Positions 23,329 through 31,182 of a stretch of 42,604 bases of DNA are shown one piece after another (position 1 is the stretch's first letter; every line of letters starts with the position of its first letter). This DNA is from Streptomyces poriferorum. GTDB lineage: Bacteria; Actinomycetota; Actinomycetes; Streptomycetales; Streptomycetaceae. The notes under the pieces were generated by a model. The model was not told the DNA's origin and searched no databases. It saw nothing but the letters and a program-made list of their open reading frames with translations. The DNA lies in NCBI RefSeq assembly GCF_019399235.1, contig NZ_JAELVH010000032.1, positions 418 to 43,021 on the forward strand, given 5' to 3'. The position numbers and the translations under genes are program-made.

Positions 23329-23976
23329 ATGAGTTCCCAGGTTCGCGGTGGCACGAGATGGAAGCGTTTCGCTGTCGTCATGGTGCCGAGCGTCATAGCC
23401 ACCGCCGCAGTCGGTGTGGGTCTGGCACAGGGCGCGCTCGCCGCGTCGTTCAGCGTGTCCGGCCAGGAGTTCAAGGTCAGCGCGGATGAGCTGGTCGGCC
23501 AGAACTTCGTCCAGTACGGCAGTGTCGCGACGGGCAAGGACCTCAAGGGCAAGGACATGGCCGCTCCGGTCGCCGTGTCCGGGTTCAGCGAGGCCACCAT
23601 CACGAACATGTGCCAGTCGGTCGTCACGCCCGACCTGCCGTTCGGGCTGGGCAGCATCACGCTGCAGCTCAACGCGGGCACCGGCAAGGACAAGGTCTAC
23701 GCCAAGGACCTGTACCTCGACGTGTCGCAGCTCGACGCGGACGCCGAGTTCAAGAACATCGACATCGGTGTGGCTGCCGGTTCGCTGAAGAAGGACCGGC
23801 CCGGGAGCATCGGCATTCAGCCCGGTACCCAGGCCAACCCGTACGGGTTCTCGCAGCGCGCCGACGAGGCCAAGCTGTCGGACGTTCGCCAGCAGGCGTG
23901 GGCCACCACGGCAGGAACGTTCAAGCTTCCCGACCTGTCGCTGAAGCTGCACAAGGGCGTCAAGGAGTGCTACTAA
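23329..23976 (+). CDS. DUF6230-family exported protein
   Basis: A 215-residue protein. The N-terminus (SSQVRGGTRWKRFAVVMVPSVIATAAVGVGLAQGALA) has a basic segment and a signal/anchor helix with an AxA site (ALAA). The mature part is beta-rich: SFSVSGQEFKVSADELVGQNFVQYG, GSITLQLNAGTGKDKVYAKDLYLDVSQLDADAEFKNIDIGVAAG, FKLPDLSLKLHKGVKECY. This fits the actinobacterial DUF6230 family, which some databases label 'cholesterol esterase'. I see no GxSxG or other hydrolase motif, so that label is not supported. There are two cysteines in the mature chain (in NMCQ and the terminal KECY), perhaps a disulfide. The ATG at 23329 has an excellent ribosome-binding site. It leads a three-gene cassette with the DUF6114 and acidic secreted-protein genes. 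Role unknown. Confidence 0.85.
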   Translation: MSSQVRGGTRWKRFAVVMVPSVIATAAVGVGLAQGALAASFSVSGQEFKVSADELVGQNFVQYGSVATGKDLKGKDMAAPVAVSGFSEATITNMCQSVVTPDLPFGLGSITLQLNAGTGKDKVYAKDLYLDVSQLDADAEFKNIDIGVAAGSLKKDRPGSIGIQPGTQANPYGFSQRADEAKLSDVRQQAWATTAGTFKLPDLSLKLHKGVKECY

Positions 23977-24073
23977 GCACTCGCCCGGGTGGCCGGGGCA
24001 CGCCTCGCGGCGGACCCCGGCCGCCCACCCTTCTCTTTCTCACAGCAGTACCGGTTCCAGGGAGCTGTTTTCC

Positions 24074-24688
24074 ATGAGCCCCGAATCCCAAGGGCAGAAC
24101 GAGCACTACCTCAGCGTCTACCGGCGGAACTTCCGCACCTGGCGGGGTAACCGGCCGTTCTGGGCGGGCCTGTTCACCATGCTGGGCGGTGTACCCATCG
24201 CGTACTTCCCGTACGCGAACATGCACCTCGGCAACATGACGCTGGCCATGTCCACCACCGCGGGCGCCGGGTCGCTCATCATCGGAGTCCTGCTCGTCAC
24301 GCTGGGCCTGACGATGTGGTTCCACAGCATCGTCCGGGTGTTCGCCGGAGTCGCGGCGATCCTGCTGGCGCTGATCTCCATACCCGTCGCCAACATCGGC
24401 GGCTTCCTCATCGGCTTCCTGTTCGCTCTGCTCGGTGGCGCGCTCTCCGTGTCCTGGGTCCCGGGCGAGCCGCAGCCGGACGAGGCCGTACCGGCCCAGG
24501 GCCTCCTCGGCGAGGCGGAGGAGCCGGAACTGCTCGGCGCGGAGCCGGACGGCCTCTCCTTCGCGAAGGACCCGCAGGCCCCGGTCCATTCCGAGGGCGC
24601 GCTGTACGGGATGGGTGTCCCCGAGCAGCAGCCGGCCCAGTACGACACGACAGTCGAGGCAGACGGCGGGAGGCATCGTGCGGGGTGA
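24074..24688 (+). CDS. DUF6114-family membrane protein
   Basis: A 204-residue membrane protein. A cytoplasmic N-terminus (YLSVYRRNFRTWRGNRPFWAG) is followed by four hydrophobic spans over roughly residues 30-135: GLFTMLGGVPIAYFPY, AGAGSLIIGVLLVTLGLTMWF, VFAGVAAILLALISIPVA and IGGFLIGFLFALLGGALSVSW. A long acidic Pro/Glu-rich tail of about 65 residues follows. RTWRGNRPFWAG is the recognisable start of the DUF6114 family, which is found next to DUF6230 proteins in actinobacteria. The ATG at 24074 has GGGAG 9 nt upstream. It starts 97 bp after DUF6230, and its last 11 bases overlap the next gene, so the cassette is probably co-expressed. It could anchor or export the two secreted partners (inference). 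Confidence 0.85.
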   Translation: MSPESQGQNEHYLSVYRRNFRTWRGNRPFWAGLFTMLGGVPIAYFPYANMHLGNMTLAMSTTAGAGSLIIGVLLVTLGLTMWFHSIVRVFAGVAAILLALISIPVANIGGFLIGFLFALLGGALSVSWVPGEPQPDEAVPAQGLLGEAEEPELLGAEPDGLSFAKDPQAPVHSEGALYGMGVPEQQPAQYDTTVEADGGRHRAG

Positions 24689-25982
24689 CGACAGGCAGGT
24701 GAACGCCCTGGGCGAGGGCGGGCTCGACGAGCGAAGAGGGCCGCGTCACGCCGCGCCCAGGAAGTCGCTGCTGACGAAGCTGCACATGCCCTCCGGCAAG
24801 AAGGCGTTCGCGCTCGCCGCGATGCCGACGGCCGTCTTCGTCGGGATGGGGCTCACCCCCAAGCTCGCGATGGCCGACGACAGCACGGACATCCCGTTCG
24901 CCCCCGGCCCCTGCGTGACCCGCTCCGACGAGCCGAGCGAGTCGGCGGAGCCGTCGCCCTCGGCGTCGAAGACGCCGTCCCCGTCGGCCTCCGAGAGCAG
25001 CAAGCCCGCTCCGGTCAAGAGCGACGAGGCGACCCCGGAGCCCACGGCAACCCCGTCGGCCTCGGCGAGCGCCACGGACGAGGCGAAGACGGACGCGGCC
25101 GAGACGAGCGCCGACGCCCCGGCCGCGACGGCGAGCCCGAGTCCCACCGCCACGAAGCCGGCGAACCCGCTCGACCCGCTGGGCTGGGGCGACAAGCTCA
25201 AGGACTTCTTCGACGGACCGGACGAGGAGACGGCGAGCCCGTCCCCCAGCGCCACCACGGCGACCCCGGAGCCCTCGAAGTCCGCCACCGCGGAGCCCAC
25301 GGAGAAGCCCGCCGACGAGCCCGTCGAGAAGGCCACGGACGCGGCGAAGGACACGGTCGACAAGACCGCCGACGCCATCCGCGACGCGGCGGACAAGGCC
25401 GGCAAGCCGGTCAAGGAGCTCGAAGAGGACGTCAAGGGTCTCGACCCGAAGGCGGACGAGGACATCCCGGACGGCGCCAAGCCCGCCTTCCCGTGTCCGA
25501 CCGCCGACCCGAAGGCCCTGGCCGCGGCAGATCTGGAGCAGGGCATCCCCCGCCTCCCGAACGAACCGTGGGTCCTGGAGAGTTCGCTGCTCACCCTGGT
25601 CGGGCTCGACTACAAGGGCATCGTCGAGGTGGAGAAGGGCGACGGCAGCACGAAGAAGGTGCTGAAGTTCACCGCCTCCTCCATCGACATCAAGGACCTC
25701 CACCAGCTGACGGTCGGCCCGATGCCGGGCGTGACCGGCCACGTGAAGGCGCGGAAGGGCTCCACGTCGACCATCCGCGACGGCGAGGTGACGATGTACA
25801 CGGACGAGCTGAAGGGCAACCTCTTCGGCCTCATCCCGATCACCTTCAGCCCGGAGACCCCGCCGCCGCTGAACGTGCCGTTCGCGTTCTTCACCAACGT
25901 GAAGCTGAAGCAGGCGGGCCAGTTCGGCGGGACGCTGAAGGTGCCCGGTCTGCAGAACTACTTCACCAAGGACGGCGCCTGA
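24678..25982 (+). CDS. Secreted protein with Pro/Ser/Ala/Glu-rich region and C-terminal beta domain
   Basis: A 434-residue protein not recognised as a named enzyme. It has a ~40-residue charged N-region, then a signal helix KKAFALAAMPTAVFVGMGLTPKLAMA (about 41-66) with an AMA-DD cleavage site. A long low-complexity stretch follows (about 80-265; SPSASKTPSPSAS, TATPSASASATDEA and an amphipathic EKATDAAKDTVDKTADAIRDAADKAG segment). The conserved-looking C-terminal domain (about 270-434) includes FPCPTADPKALAAADLEQGIP, LKFTASSIDIKDLHQL, GEVTMYTDELKGNLFGLIPITFSP and NVKLKQAGQFGGTLKVPGLQNYF. The beta-rich C-terminus recalls DUF6230 in rhythm. The GTG at 24678 has GGGAGG 4 nt upstream and overlaps the DUF6114 stop. 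Likely displayed on or spanning the cell wall. Function unknown. Confidence 0.82.
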   Translation: MRGDDRQVNALGEGGLDERRGPRHAAPRKSLLTKLHMPSGKKAFALAAMPTAVFVGMGLTPKLAMADDSTDIPFAPGPCVTRSDEPSESAEPSPSASKTPSPSASESSKPAPVKSDEATPEPTATPSASASATDEAKTDAAETSADAPAATASPSPTATKPANPLDPLGWGDKLKDFFDGPDEETASPSPSATTATPEPSKSATAEPTEKPADEPVEKATDAAKDTVDKTADAIRDAADKAGKPVKELEEDVKGLDPKADEDIPDGAKPAFPCPTADPKALAAADLEQGIPRLPNEPWVLESSLLTLVGLDYKGIVEVEKGDGSTKKVLKFTASSIDIKDLHQLTVGPMPGVTGHVKARKGSTSTIRDGEVTMYTDELKGNLFGLIPITFSPETPPPLNVPFAFFTNVKLKQAGQFGGTLKVPGLQNYFTKDGA

Positions 25983-26009
25983 CGCACCCCTGACCCGTCC
26001 GGGAGCCGT

Positions 26010-26057
26010 ACAACGACTGTGGGCCGCACCCCGAGGGGTACGGCCCACAGTCGTTGT
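26010..26057. terminator. Bidirectional terminator between the secreted-protein gene and pyk
   Basis: Perfect 17-bp arms ACAACGACTGTGGGCCG (26010-26026) and its complement (26041-26057). Inside, ACCCC and GGGGT extend the stem after one mismatch. It sits between the convergent stops at 25982 and 26072. Confidence 0.88.
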
Positions 26058-26071
26058 GCGGGACGGACGCG

Positions 26072-27502
26072 TCAGTCGCGGCTCTGGCCGCCCACGTGGT
26101 GCACGCGCACCATGTTGGTCGTGCCGGGGATGCCGGGAGGCGAGCCGGCCGTGATGACCATCGTGTCGCCGTTGCTGTAGCGGTCCAGCTTCAGCAGCTC
26201 CGCGTCGACCAGGTCCACCATCGCGTCCGTGGTGTCCACGTGCGGGACGACGTAGGCCTCGACGCCCCAGCTGAGGGCCAGCTGGTTGCGGGTCGACTCG
26301 TCCGTGGTGAAGGCGAGGATGGGCTGGGCCGCGCGATAGCGGGAGAGGCGGCGGGCGGTGTCGCCGGACTTGGTGAAGGCGACCAGGGCCTCACCGTTCA
26401 GGAAGTCCGCGATCTCGCAGGCCGCGCGGGCCACCGAACCACCCTGGGTGCGGGGCTTCTTGCCCGGCACCAGCGGCTGGAGGCCCTTGGAGAGCAGCTC
26501 CTCCTCGGCGGCGACGACGATCTTCGACATCGTCTTGACCGTCTCGATCGGGTACGCGCCCACCGAGGACTCCGCGGACAGCATGACCGCGTCCGCGCCG
26601 TCCAGGATCGCGTTGGCGACATCGGACGCCTCGGCGCGGGTCGGGCGCGAGTTGGTGATCATCGACTCCATCATCTGGGTCGCCACGATCACCGGCTTGG
26701 CGTTGCGCCGGCAGAGCTCCACGAGGCGCTTCTGCACCATCGGGACCTTCTCCAGCGGGTACTCGACGGCGAGGTCGCCACGGGCGACCATCACGCCGTC
26801 GAACGCCGCGACGATGCCCTCCATGTTGTCGACGGCCTGCGGCTTCTCGACCTTGGCGATGACGGGGACCCGGCGGCCCTCCTCGTCCATGACCTTGTGG
26901 ACGTCCTTGACGTCGCTCGCGTCCCGCACGAAGGAGAGCGCGACCAGGTCGCAGCCCATCTTCAGGGCGAAGCGCAGGTCCTCGATGTCCTTCTCGGACA
27001 GGGCCGGGACGTTGACCGCCGCACCCGGCAGGTTGATCCCCTTGTGGTCGGAGATCACCCCGCCCTCGATGACGATGGTGTGGACGCGGGGGCCGTCCAC
27101 GGAGACGACCTTCAGCTCGACGTTGCCGTCGTTGATCAGGATCGGGTCGCCCTTGGCGACGTCGCCGGGCAGACCCTTGTAGGTCGTGCCGCAGATCGAC
27201 TTGTCCCCGGGGACGTCCTCGGCGGTGATGACGAACTCGTCCCCGCGGACCAGTTCGACGGGGCCCTCGGCGAACTTCGCGAGGCGGATCTTCGGGCCCT
27301 GGAGGTCGGCGAGCACGCCGACCGCCCGCCCGGTCTCGGCGGCGGCCTTGCGGACCCGGTCGTAACGACCCTGGTGCTCCGCGTGGGAACCGTGACTGAA
27401 GTTGAATCGGGCCACGCTCATGCCGGCCTCGATCAGAGCGACGAGCTGCTCATGGGAGTCGACGGCGGGACCGAGGGTGCAGACGATTTTGGAACGGCGC
27501 AT
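26072..27502 (-). CDS. pyk: Pyruvate kinase
   Basis: A 476-residue enzyme that converts phosphoenolpyruvate and ADP to pyruvate and ATP. The N-terminal MRRSKIVCTLGPAVDS and FNFSHGSHAEH are the substrate-site motifs. The active-site lysine is in VIAKVEKPQAVDNM and the metal ligands in GVMVARGDLAVEYPLEKVPMVQK, followed by VATQMMESM. The C-terminal regulatory domain ends in PGIPGTTNMVRVHHVG. Length is normal and all motifs are intact. By synteny this matches Pyk2 (SCO5423) of S. coelicolor. The ATG at 27500-27502 follows a TAGGAT hexamer by 7 nt. That sequence could serve as the -10 of a leaderless promoter, or its AGGA as a ribosome-binding site. A palindrome lies upstream. ackA and pta are immediately upstream on the same strand. 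Confidence 0.96.
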   Translation of the reverse strand: MRRSKIVCTLGPAVDSHEQLVALIEAGMSVARFNFSHGSHAEHQGRYDRVRKAAAETGRAVGVLADLQGPKIRLAKFAEGPVELVRGDEFVITAEDVPGDKSICGTTYKGLPGDVAKGDPILINDGNVELKVVSVDGPRVHTIVIEGGVISDHKGINLPGAAVNVPALSEKDIEDLRFALKMGCDLVALSFVRDASDVKDVHKVMDEEGRRVPVIAKVEKPQAVDNMEGIVAAFDGVMVARGDLAVEYPLEKVPMVQKRLVELCRRNAKPVIVATQMMESMITNSRPTRAEASDVANAILDGADAVMLSAESSVGAYPIETVKTMSKIVVAAEEELLSKGLQPLVPGKKPRTQGGSVARAACEIADFLNGEALVAFTKSGDTARRLSRYRAAQPILAFTTDESTRNQLALSWGVEAYVVPHVDTTDAMVDLVDAELLKLDRYSNGDTMVITAGSPPGIPGTTNMVRVHHVGGQSRD

Positions 27503-27509
27503 GAGGCGG

Positions 27510-27543
27510 ATCCTATCGGTTTGTTTCGCTGCGGAATATTCCG
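27510..27543 (-). promoter_or_regulatory. pyk promoter region with 12-bp palindrome
   Basis: Minus-strand -10 TAGGAT at 27515-27510, seven bases before the ATG. CGGAATATTCCG (27532-27543) is a perfect palindrome over the -35 position. Candidate operator for glycolytic control. Confidence 0.5.
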
Positions 27544-27576
27544 TCTGGTGGAAGATACAAAGGGGCGCGGGGGTGC

Positions 27577-28818
27577 TCAGTTGTCGACCAGTGCGAAGGT
27601 CTGGCCGGCGATCTCCAGCTCCTCGTCCGTCGGCACCACGGCGACCGCGACCCGTGCGTAATTCGGCGAGATCAGCCGGGGTTCGCCGGACCGTACGGCG
27701 TTGAGACCGGCGTCCACCACGAGGCCGAGCTCCTCCAGACCCGCGATGGCAGCCTCGCGTACGGGAGCCGAGTTCTCGCCGACCCCCGCCGTGAACACCA
27801 CGGCGTCCACCCGGCCGAGCACCGCCGAATAGGCGCCGATGTACTTCTTCAGCCGGTGCACGTAGATGTCGAAGGCGAGCGCGGCCCGCTCGTCGCCCTC
27901 ATCGACCCGGCGCCTGATCTCCCGCATGTCGTTGTCGCCGCAGAGGCCGACCAGACCGCTCTTCTTGTTGAGAAGTTCATCGATCTCGTCGGCCGACATG
28001 CCCGCCACCCGCTTGAGGTGGAACGTGACCGCCGGATCGATGTCTCCGGAACGCGTACCCATGACCAGCCCCTCCAAGGGGGTCAGTCCCATCGAGGTCT
28101 CCACGCACCGGCCGCCCGCCACCGCCGAGGCGGACGCGCCGTTGCCCAGGTGCAGCACGATGACGTTGACGTCCTCGGGGGCACTGCCCAGCAGCTCGGC
28201 CGCCTTGCGGGACACGTACGCGTGCGAGGTGCCGTGGAATCCGTAGCGGCGGATCCGGTGGGCGTCCGCCGTCTCCACGTCGATCGCGTAGCGCGCCGCG
28301 TACTCCGGCATCGTCGTGTGGAACGCGGTGTCGAAGACCGCCACCTGCGGCAGGTCGGGGCGCAGCGCCTGGGCCGTACGGATGCCGGTGATGTTCGCCG
28401 GGTTGTGCAGCGGCGCCACCGGCACCAGGCGCTCGATCTCCTTCAGCACCTCGTCCGTGATCACCGTCGGCTCGGTGAACCGAAGTCCGCCGTGCACCAC
28501 CCGGTGGCCGATCGCCGCCAGTTCGGGGGAGTCCAGCCCCAGCCCGTCGGCGGCCAGCTCCTCGGCGGCCGCCTTGAGTGCCGCTTCGTGGTCGGGGATC
28601 CGGCCGGTGCGCTCCCGGCTCTCGCCACCGCCGCCGGCCAGCGGGGTGTGGACGAGGCGTGAGGTCTCCTCACCGATCCGCTCGACCAGCCCGGACGCGA
28701 GCCGGGTGTGGTCGCGCATGTCGAGGAGCTGGTACTTCACGGAGGAGGAACCGGAGTTGAGGACGAGCACCCTGCTCGCTCCGGTTCCTGCCGTGTCCTG
28801 TGCGGTGGGGGTGGTCAT
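27577..28818 (-). CDS. ackA: Acetate kinase
   Basis: A 413-residue kinase converting acetyl phosphate and ADP to acetate and ATP, and the reverse. Motifs: VLVLNSGSSSVKYQLLD at the N-terminus, HRVVHGGLRF, VAVFDTAFHTTMPEYA with catalytic Asp/His, RYGFHGTSHAYVSRKAA, VLHLGNGASASAV, MGLTPLEGLVMGTRSGDIDP and VFTAGVGENSAPVR containing the metal-binding Glu. A ~14-residue N-terminal extension (TTPTAQDTAGTGAS) precedes the usual start. The ATG at 28816-28818 overlaps the pta stop codon by four bases (ATGA), so translation is coupled in a pta-ackA operon. pyk lies 74 bp further downstream with its own promoter features. Confidence 0.96.
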   Translation of the reverse strand: MTTPTAQDTAGTGASRVLVLNSGSSSVKYQLLDMRDHTRLASGLVERIGEETSRLVHTPLAGGGGESRERTGRIPDHEAALKAAAEELAADGLGLDSPELAAIGHRVVHGGLRFTEPTVITDEVLKEIERLVPVAPLHNPANITGIRTAQALRPDLPQVAVFDTAFHTTMPEYAARYAIDVETADAHRIRRYGFHGTSHAYVSRKAAELLGSAPEDVNVIVLHLGNGASASAVAGGRCVETSMGLTPLEGLVMGTRSGDIDPAVTFHLKRVAGMSADEIDELLNKKSGLVGLCGDNDMREIRRRVDEGDERAALAFDIYVHRLKKYIGAYSAVLGRVDAVVFTAGVGENSAPVREAAIAGLEELGLVVDAGLNAVRSGEPRLISPNYARVAVAVVPTDEELEIAGQTFALVDN

Positions 28819-30896
28819 ACGGGTCGCTCCTCGCCCTGTGCCTGAATCGCCGTAATGGCCACGGTATTGACGATGTCCTGGACGAGTGCGCCCCGGGACA
28901 GGTCGTTGACGGGCTTGCGCAGCCCCTGGAGGACCGGGCCGACGGCCACGGCGCCCGCCGAGCGCTGCACGGCCTTGTACGTGTTGTTGCCGGTGTTCAG
29001 GTCCGGGAAGATCAGGACCGTCGCCTGGCCCGCCACCTCGGAGCCGGGCAGCTTCGTCGCGGCGACGCTCGGCTCCACCGCGGCGTCGTACTGGATCGGG
29101 CCCTCGATCATCAGGTCCGGGCGGCTTCCGCGCACCCGGTCCGTCGCCTCACGGACCTTGTCGACGTCGGCGCCCGACCCCGACGTGCCCGTCGAGTACG
29201 AGAGCATCGCGATCCGGGGTTCCACGCCGAAGCGGGCGGCGGTGACCGCGGACTGCACGGCGATGTCCGCGAGCTGCTCCGCGTCCGGGTCCGGGTTGAC
29301 CGCGCAGTCGCCGTACACCAGGACCTTGTCGGCGAGGCACATGAAGAAGACGGACGAGACGATCGAGGCGTCGGGCTTGGTCTTGATGATCTCGAAGGCC
29401 GGGCGGATCGTCGCCGCCGTGGAGTGCACGGCCCCGGAGACCATGCCGTCCGCGAGCCCCTCCTGGACCATCAGGGTGCCGAAGTAGTTGACGTCCGAGA
29501 CGACGTCGTACGCGAGCTCGACCGTCACCCCGCGGTGTGCGCGCAGCTGCGCGTACCGCTCCGCGAAGGTCTGGCGCAGCTCGGAGGTCTGCGGGTCGAT
29601 CAGCTGGGTGCCTGCCAGGTCGATGCCGAGGTCGGCGGCCTTCTTGCGGATCACGTCGGGATCGCCCAGCAGGGTGAGGTCGCAGACGTCGCGCCGCATC
29701 AGCACGTCGGCGGCGCGCAGCACCCGTTCCTCGGTGCCCTCGGGCAGCACCACCCGGCGCCGGTCCGCGCGGGCCTGCTCCAGCAGTTCGTGCTCGAACA
29801 TCATCGGCGTGACCCGGCCGCTGCGGGCGACCGAGATCCGGTCGAGGAGCGCGGCCGTGTCGACATGCCGCTCGAAGAGTCCCAGGGCCGTCTCGGCCTT
29901 GCGCGGCGTCGCCGCGTTCAGCTTGCCCTCCAGGGCGAAGAGCTCCCCGGCCGTGGGGAAGGAGCCGCCGGCCACCGAGACGACCGGGGTGCCGGGCGCC
30001 AGGCGCGCGGCGAGCTTGAGTATCTCCTCGCCCGGCCGCTCGTTCAGCGTCAGCAGCAGGCCCGCGATGGGCGGCGTCCCCGCGCTGTGGGCGGCGAGCG
30101 AGCCGACCACCAGATCCGAACGGTCCCCGGGCGTCACCACCATGCAGCCCGGCGTCAGCGCCTTCAGCAGGTTCGGCAGCATCGCGCCGCCGAACACGAA
30201 GTCCAGCGCGTCCCGCGCCAGCCCCGCGTCGTCGCCGAGCAGCACCGTGCCGTCCAGTGCCGCGGTGATCTGCGCGACCGTCGGCGCCGAGAGGGCCGGG
30301 TCGTCGGGCAGCACCGAGCAGGGCACCGGAAGGGTGGCCGAGAGTCGTTCCGCGATCACCTCGCGGTCCGCGGAGGCCACCCGGTTCACGATCATCGTCA
30401 GCACGTCGCAGCCGAGACCGGCGTACGCGCGGTACGCGTTGCGCGTCTCGGCCCGCACGGACTCCGCGTCCTGGTCCTGGCCGCCGACCACCGCGATCAC
30501 CGGGGCGCCGAACTCGTTGGCCAGGCGGGCGTTCAGGGCCAGCTCGTCGGGGAGCTGGGTGGCGGCGAAGTCGGTGCCGAGGACGAGGACCACCTCGTAG
30601 TCCGCCGCCACCCGGTGGAAGCGCTCGACGAGCCGGGAGACCAGCTCGTCGGTACCCTGCTCGGCCTGGATCGCGGAGCCCTCGTGATAGTCGAGGCCGT
30701 AGACGGTCCCCGGGTCCTGCGAGAGCCGGTAGCGGGCCCGCAGGAGTTCGAAGAGCCGGTCGGGGTCGTCGTGGACCAGGGGCCGGAACACCCCGACCCG
30801 GTCCACCTGACGCGTCAGGAGCTCCATGACTCCCAGATCGACGACCTGACGGCCGTCTCCCCGGTCGATCCCGGTCACGTACACGCTGCGCGTCAC
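28815..30896 (-). CDS. pta: Phosphate acetyltransferase, long form
   Basis: A 693-residue enzyme that converts acetyl-CoA and phosphate to acetyl phosphate. Three parts are visible: an N-terminal P-loop-like domain (SVYVTGIDRGDGRQVVDLGVMELL) in which the nucleotide loop is degenerate, a middle DRTGG-type domain (about 200-330), and the C-terminal PTA catalytic domain from about residue 365 (MFEHELLEQARADRRRVVLPEGTEERVLRAADVL ... MLSYSTGTSGSGADVDKV ... GQATVLIFPDLNTGNNTYKAVQR). The long, regulatory form is typical of proteobacterial and actinobacterial Pta. The GTG at 30894-30896 has GGGAGAG about 6 nt upstream. It heads the pta-ackA operon and is divergent from pfkA with 286 bp between that holds two repeat elements. 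Confidence 0.95.
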   Translation of the reverse strand: MTRSVYVTGIDRGDGRQVVDLGVMELLTRQVDRVGVFRPLVHDDPDRLFELLRARYRLSQDPGTVYGLDYHEGSAIQAEQGTDELVSRLVERFHRVAADYEVVLVLGTDFAATQLPDELALNARLANEFGAPVIAVVGGQDQDAESVRAETRNAYRAYAGLGCDVLTMIVNRVASADREVIAERLSATLPVPCSVLPDDPALSAPTVAQITAALDGTVLLGDDAGLARDALDFVFGGAMLPNLLKALTPGCMVVTPGDRSDLVVGSLAAHSAGTPPIAGLLLTLNERPGEEILKLAARLAPGTPVVSVAGGSFPTAGELFALEGKLNAATPRKAETALGLFERHVDTAALLDRISVARSGRVTPMMFEHELLEQARADRRRVVLPEGTEERVLRAADVLMRRDVCDLTLLGDPDVIRKKAADLGIDLAGTQLIDPQTSELRQTFAERYAQLRAHRGVTVELAYDVVSDVNYFGTLMVQEGLADGMVSGAVHSTAATIRPAFEIIKTKPDASIVSSVFFMCLADKVLVYGDCAVNPDPDAEQLADIAVQSAVTAARFGVEPRIAMLSYSTGTSGSGADVDKVREATDRVRGSRPDLMIEGPIQYDAAVEPSVAATKLPGSEVAGQATVLIFPDLNTGNNTYKAVQRSAGAVAVGPVLQGLRKPVNDLSRGALVQDIVNTVAITAIQAQGEERPV

Positions 30897-30916
30897 GCGT
30901 GCTCTCCCGTCATCTC

Positions 30917-30937
30917 TTGTCCGGTATGTTGTCCGGT
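30917..30937. promoter_or_regulatory. 12-bp-period direct repeat upstream of pta
   Basis: TTGTCCGGT occurs at 30917-30925 and again at 30929-30937, starting 21 bp upstream of the pta start codon. A tandem regulator site, or a leader element of the pta transcript. Confidence 0.45.
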
Positions 30938-30943
30938 TCGAGT

Positions 30944-30966
30944 GGTATCGCCTGTTTGACGATACC
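30944..30966. promoter_or_regulatory. Inverted repeat in the pta/pfkA divergent region
   Basis: Perfect arms GGTATCG (30944-30950) and CGATACC (30960-30966) around a 9-nt spacer containing TTTGA. It lies 48 bp from the pta start and about 217 bp from pfkA. Candidate operator for acetate/glycolysis control. Confidence 0.5.
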
Positions 30967-31182
30967 TGCGGGGACCGAGAGGCCGCCCGCCGGACGAAAG
31001 TCCCTGGTCGCAGCCGTCGTAGCCACCGCCGGAGCCGGTCCGGCCGCCCATGGAGCAGCCGAAAGCGCCGGGTGCGGACGTGACGTGGGACAATCGTCGT
31101 GACTCACGGTACGGGGGATCATGCCGTTGCCCCCGGCCCGTACGGCATACGACGGGCCCCAGCGAGCAGGAGATACAGCACG

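Noticed and set aside
24900..25470. Possible frameshift or assembly error in the low-complexity part of the secreted protein gene
   Set aside because: The frame, codon bias and signal peptide-to-C-terminal domain continuity are intact. Pro/Ser/Ala/Glu-rich spacers are normal in wall-spanning proteins.
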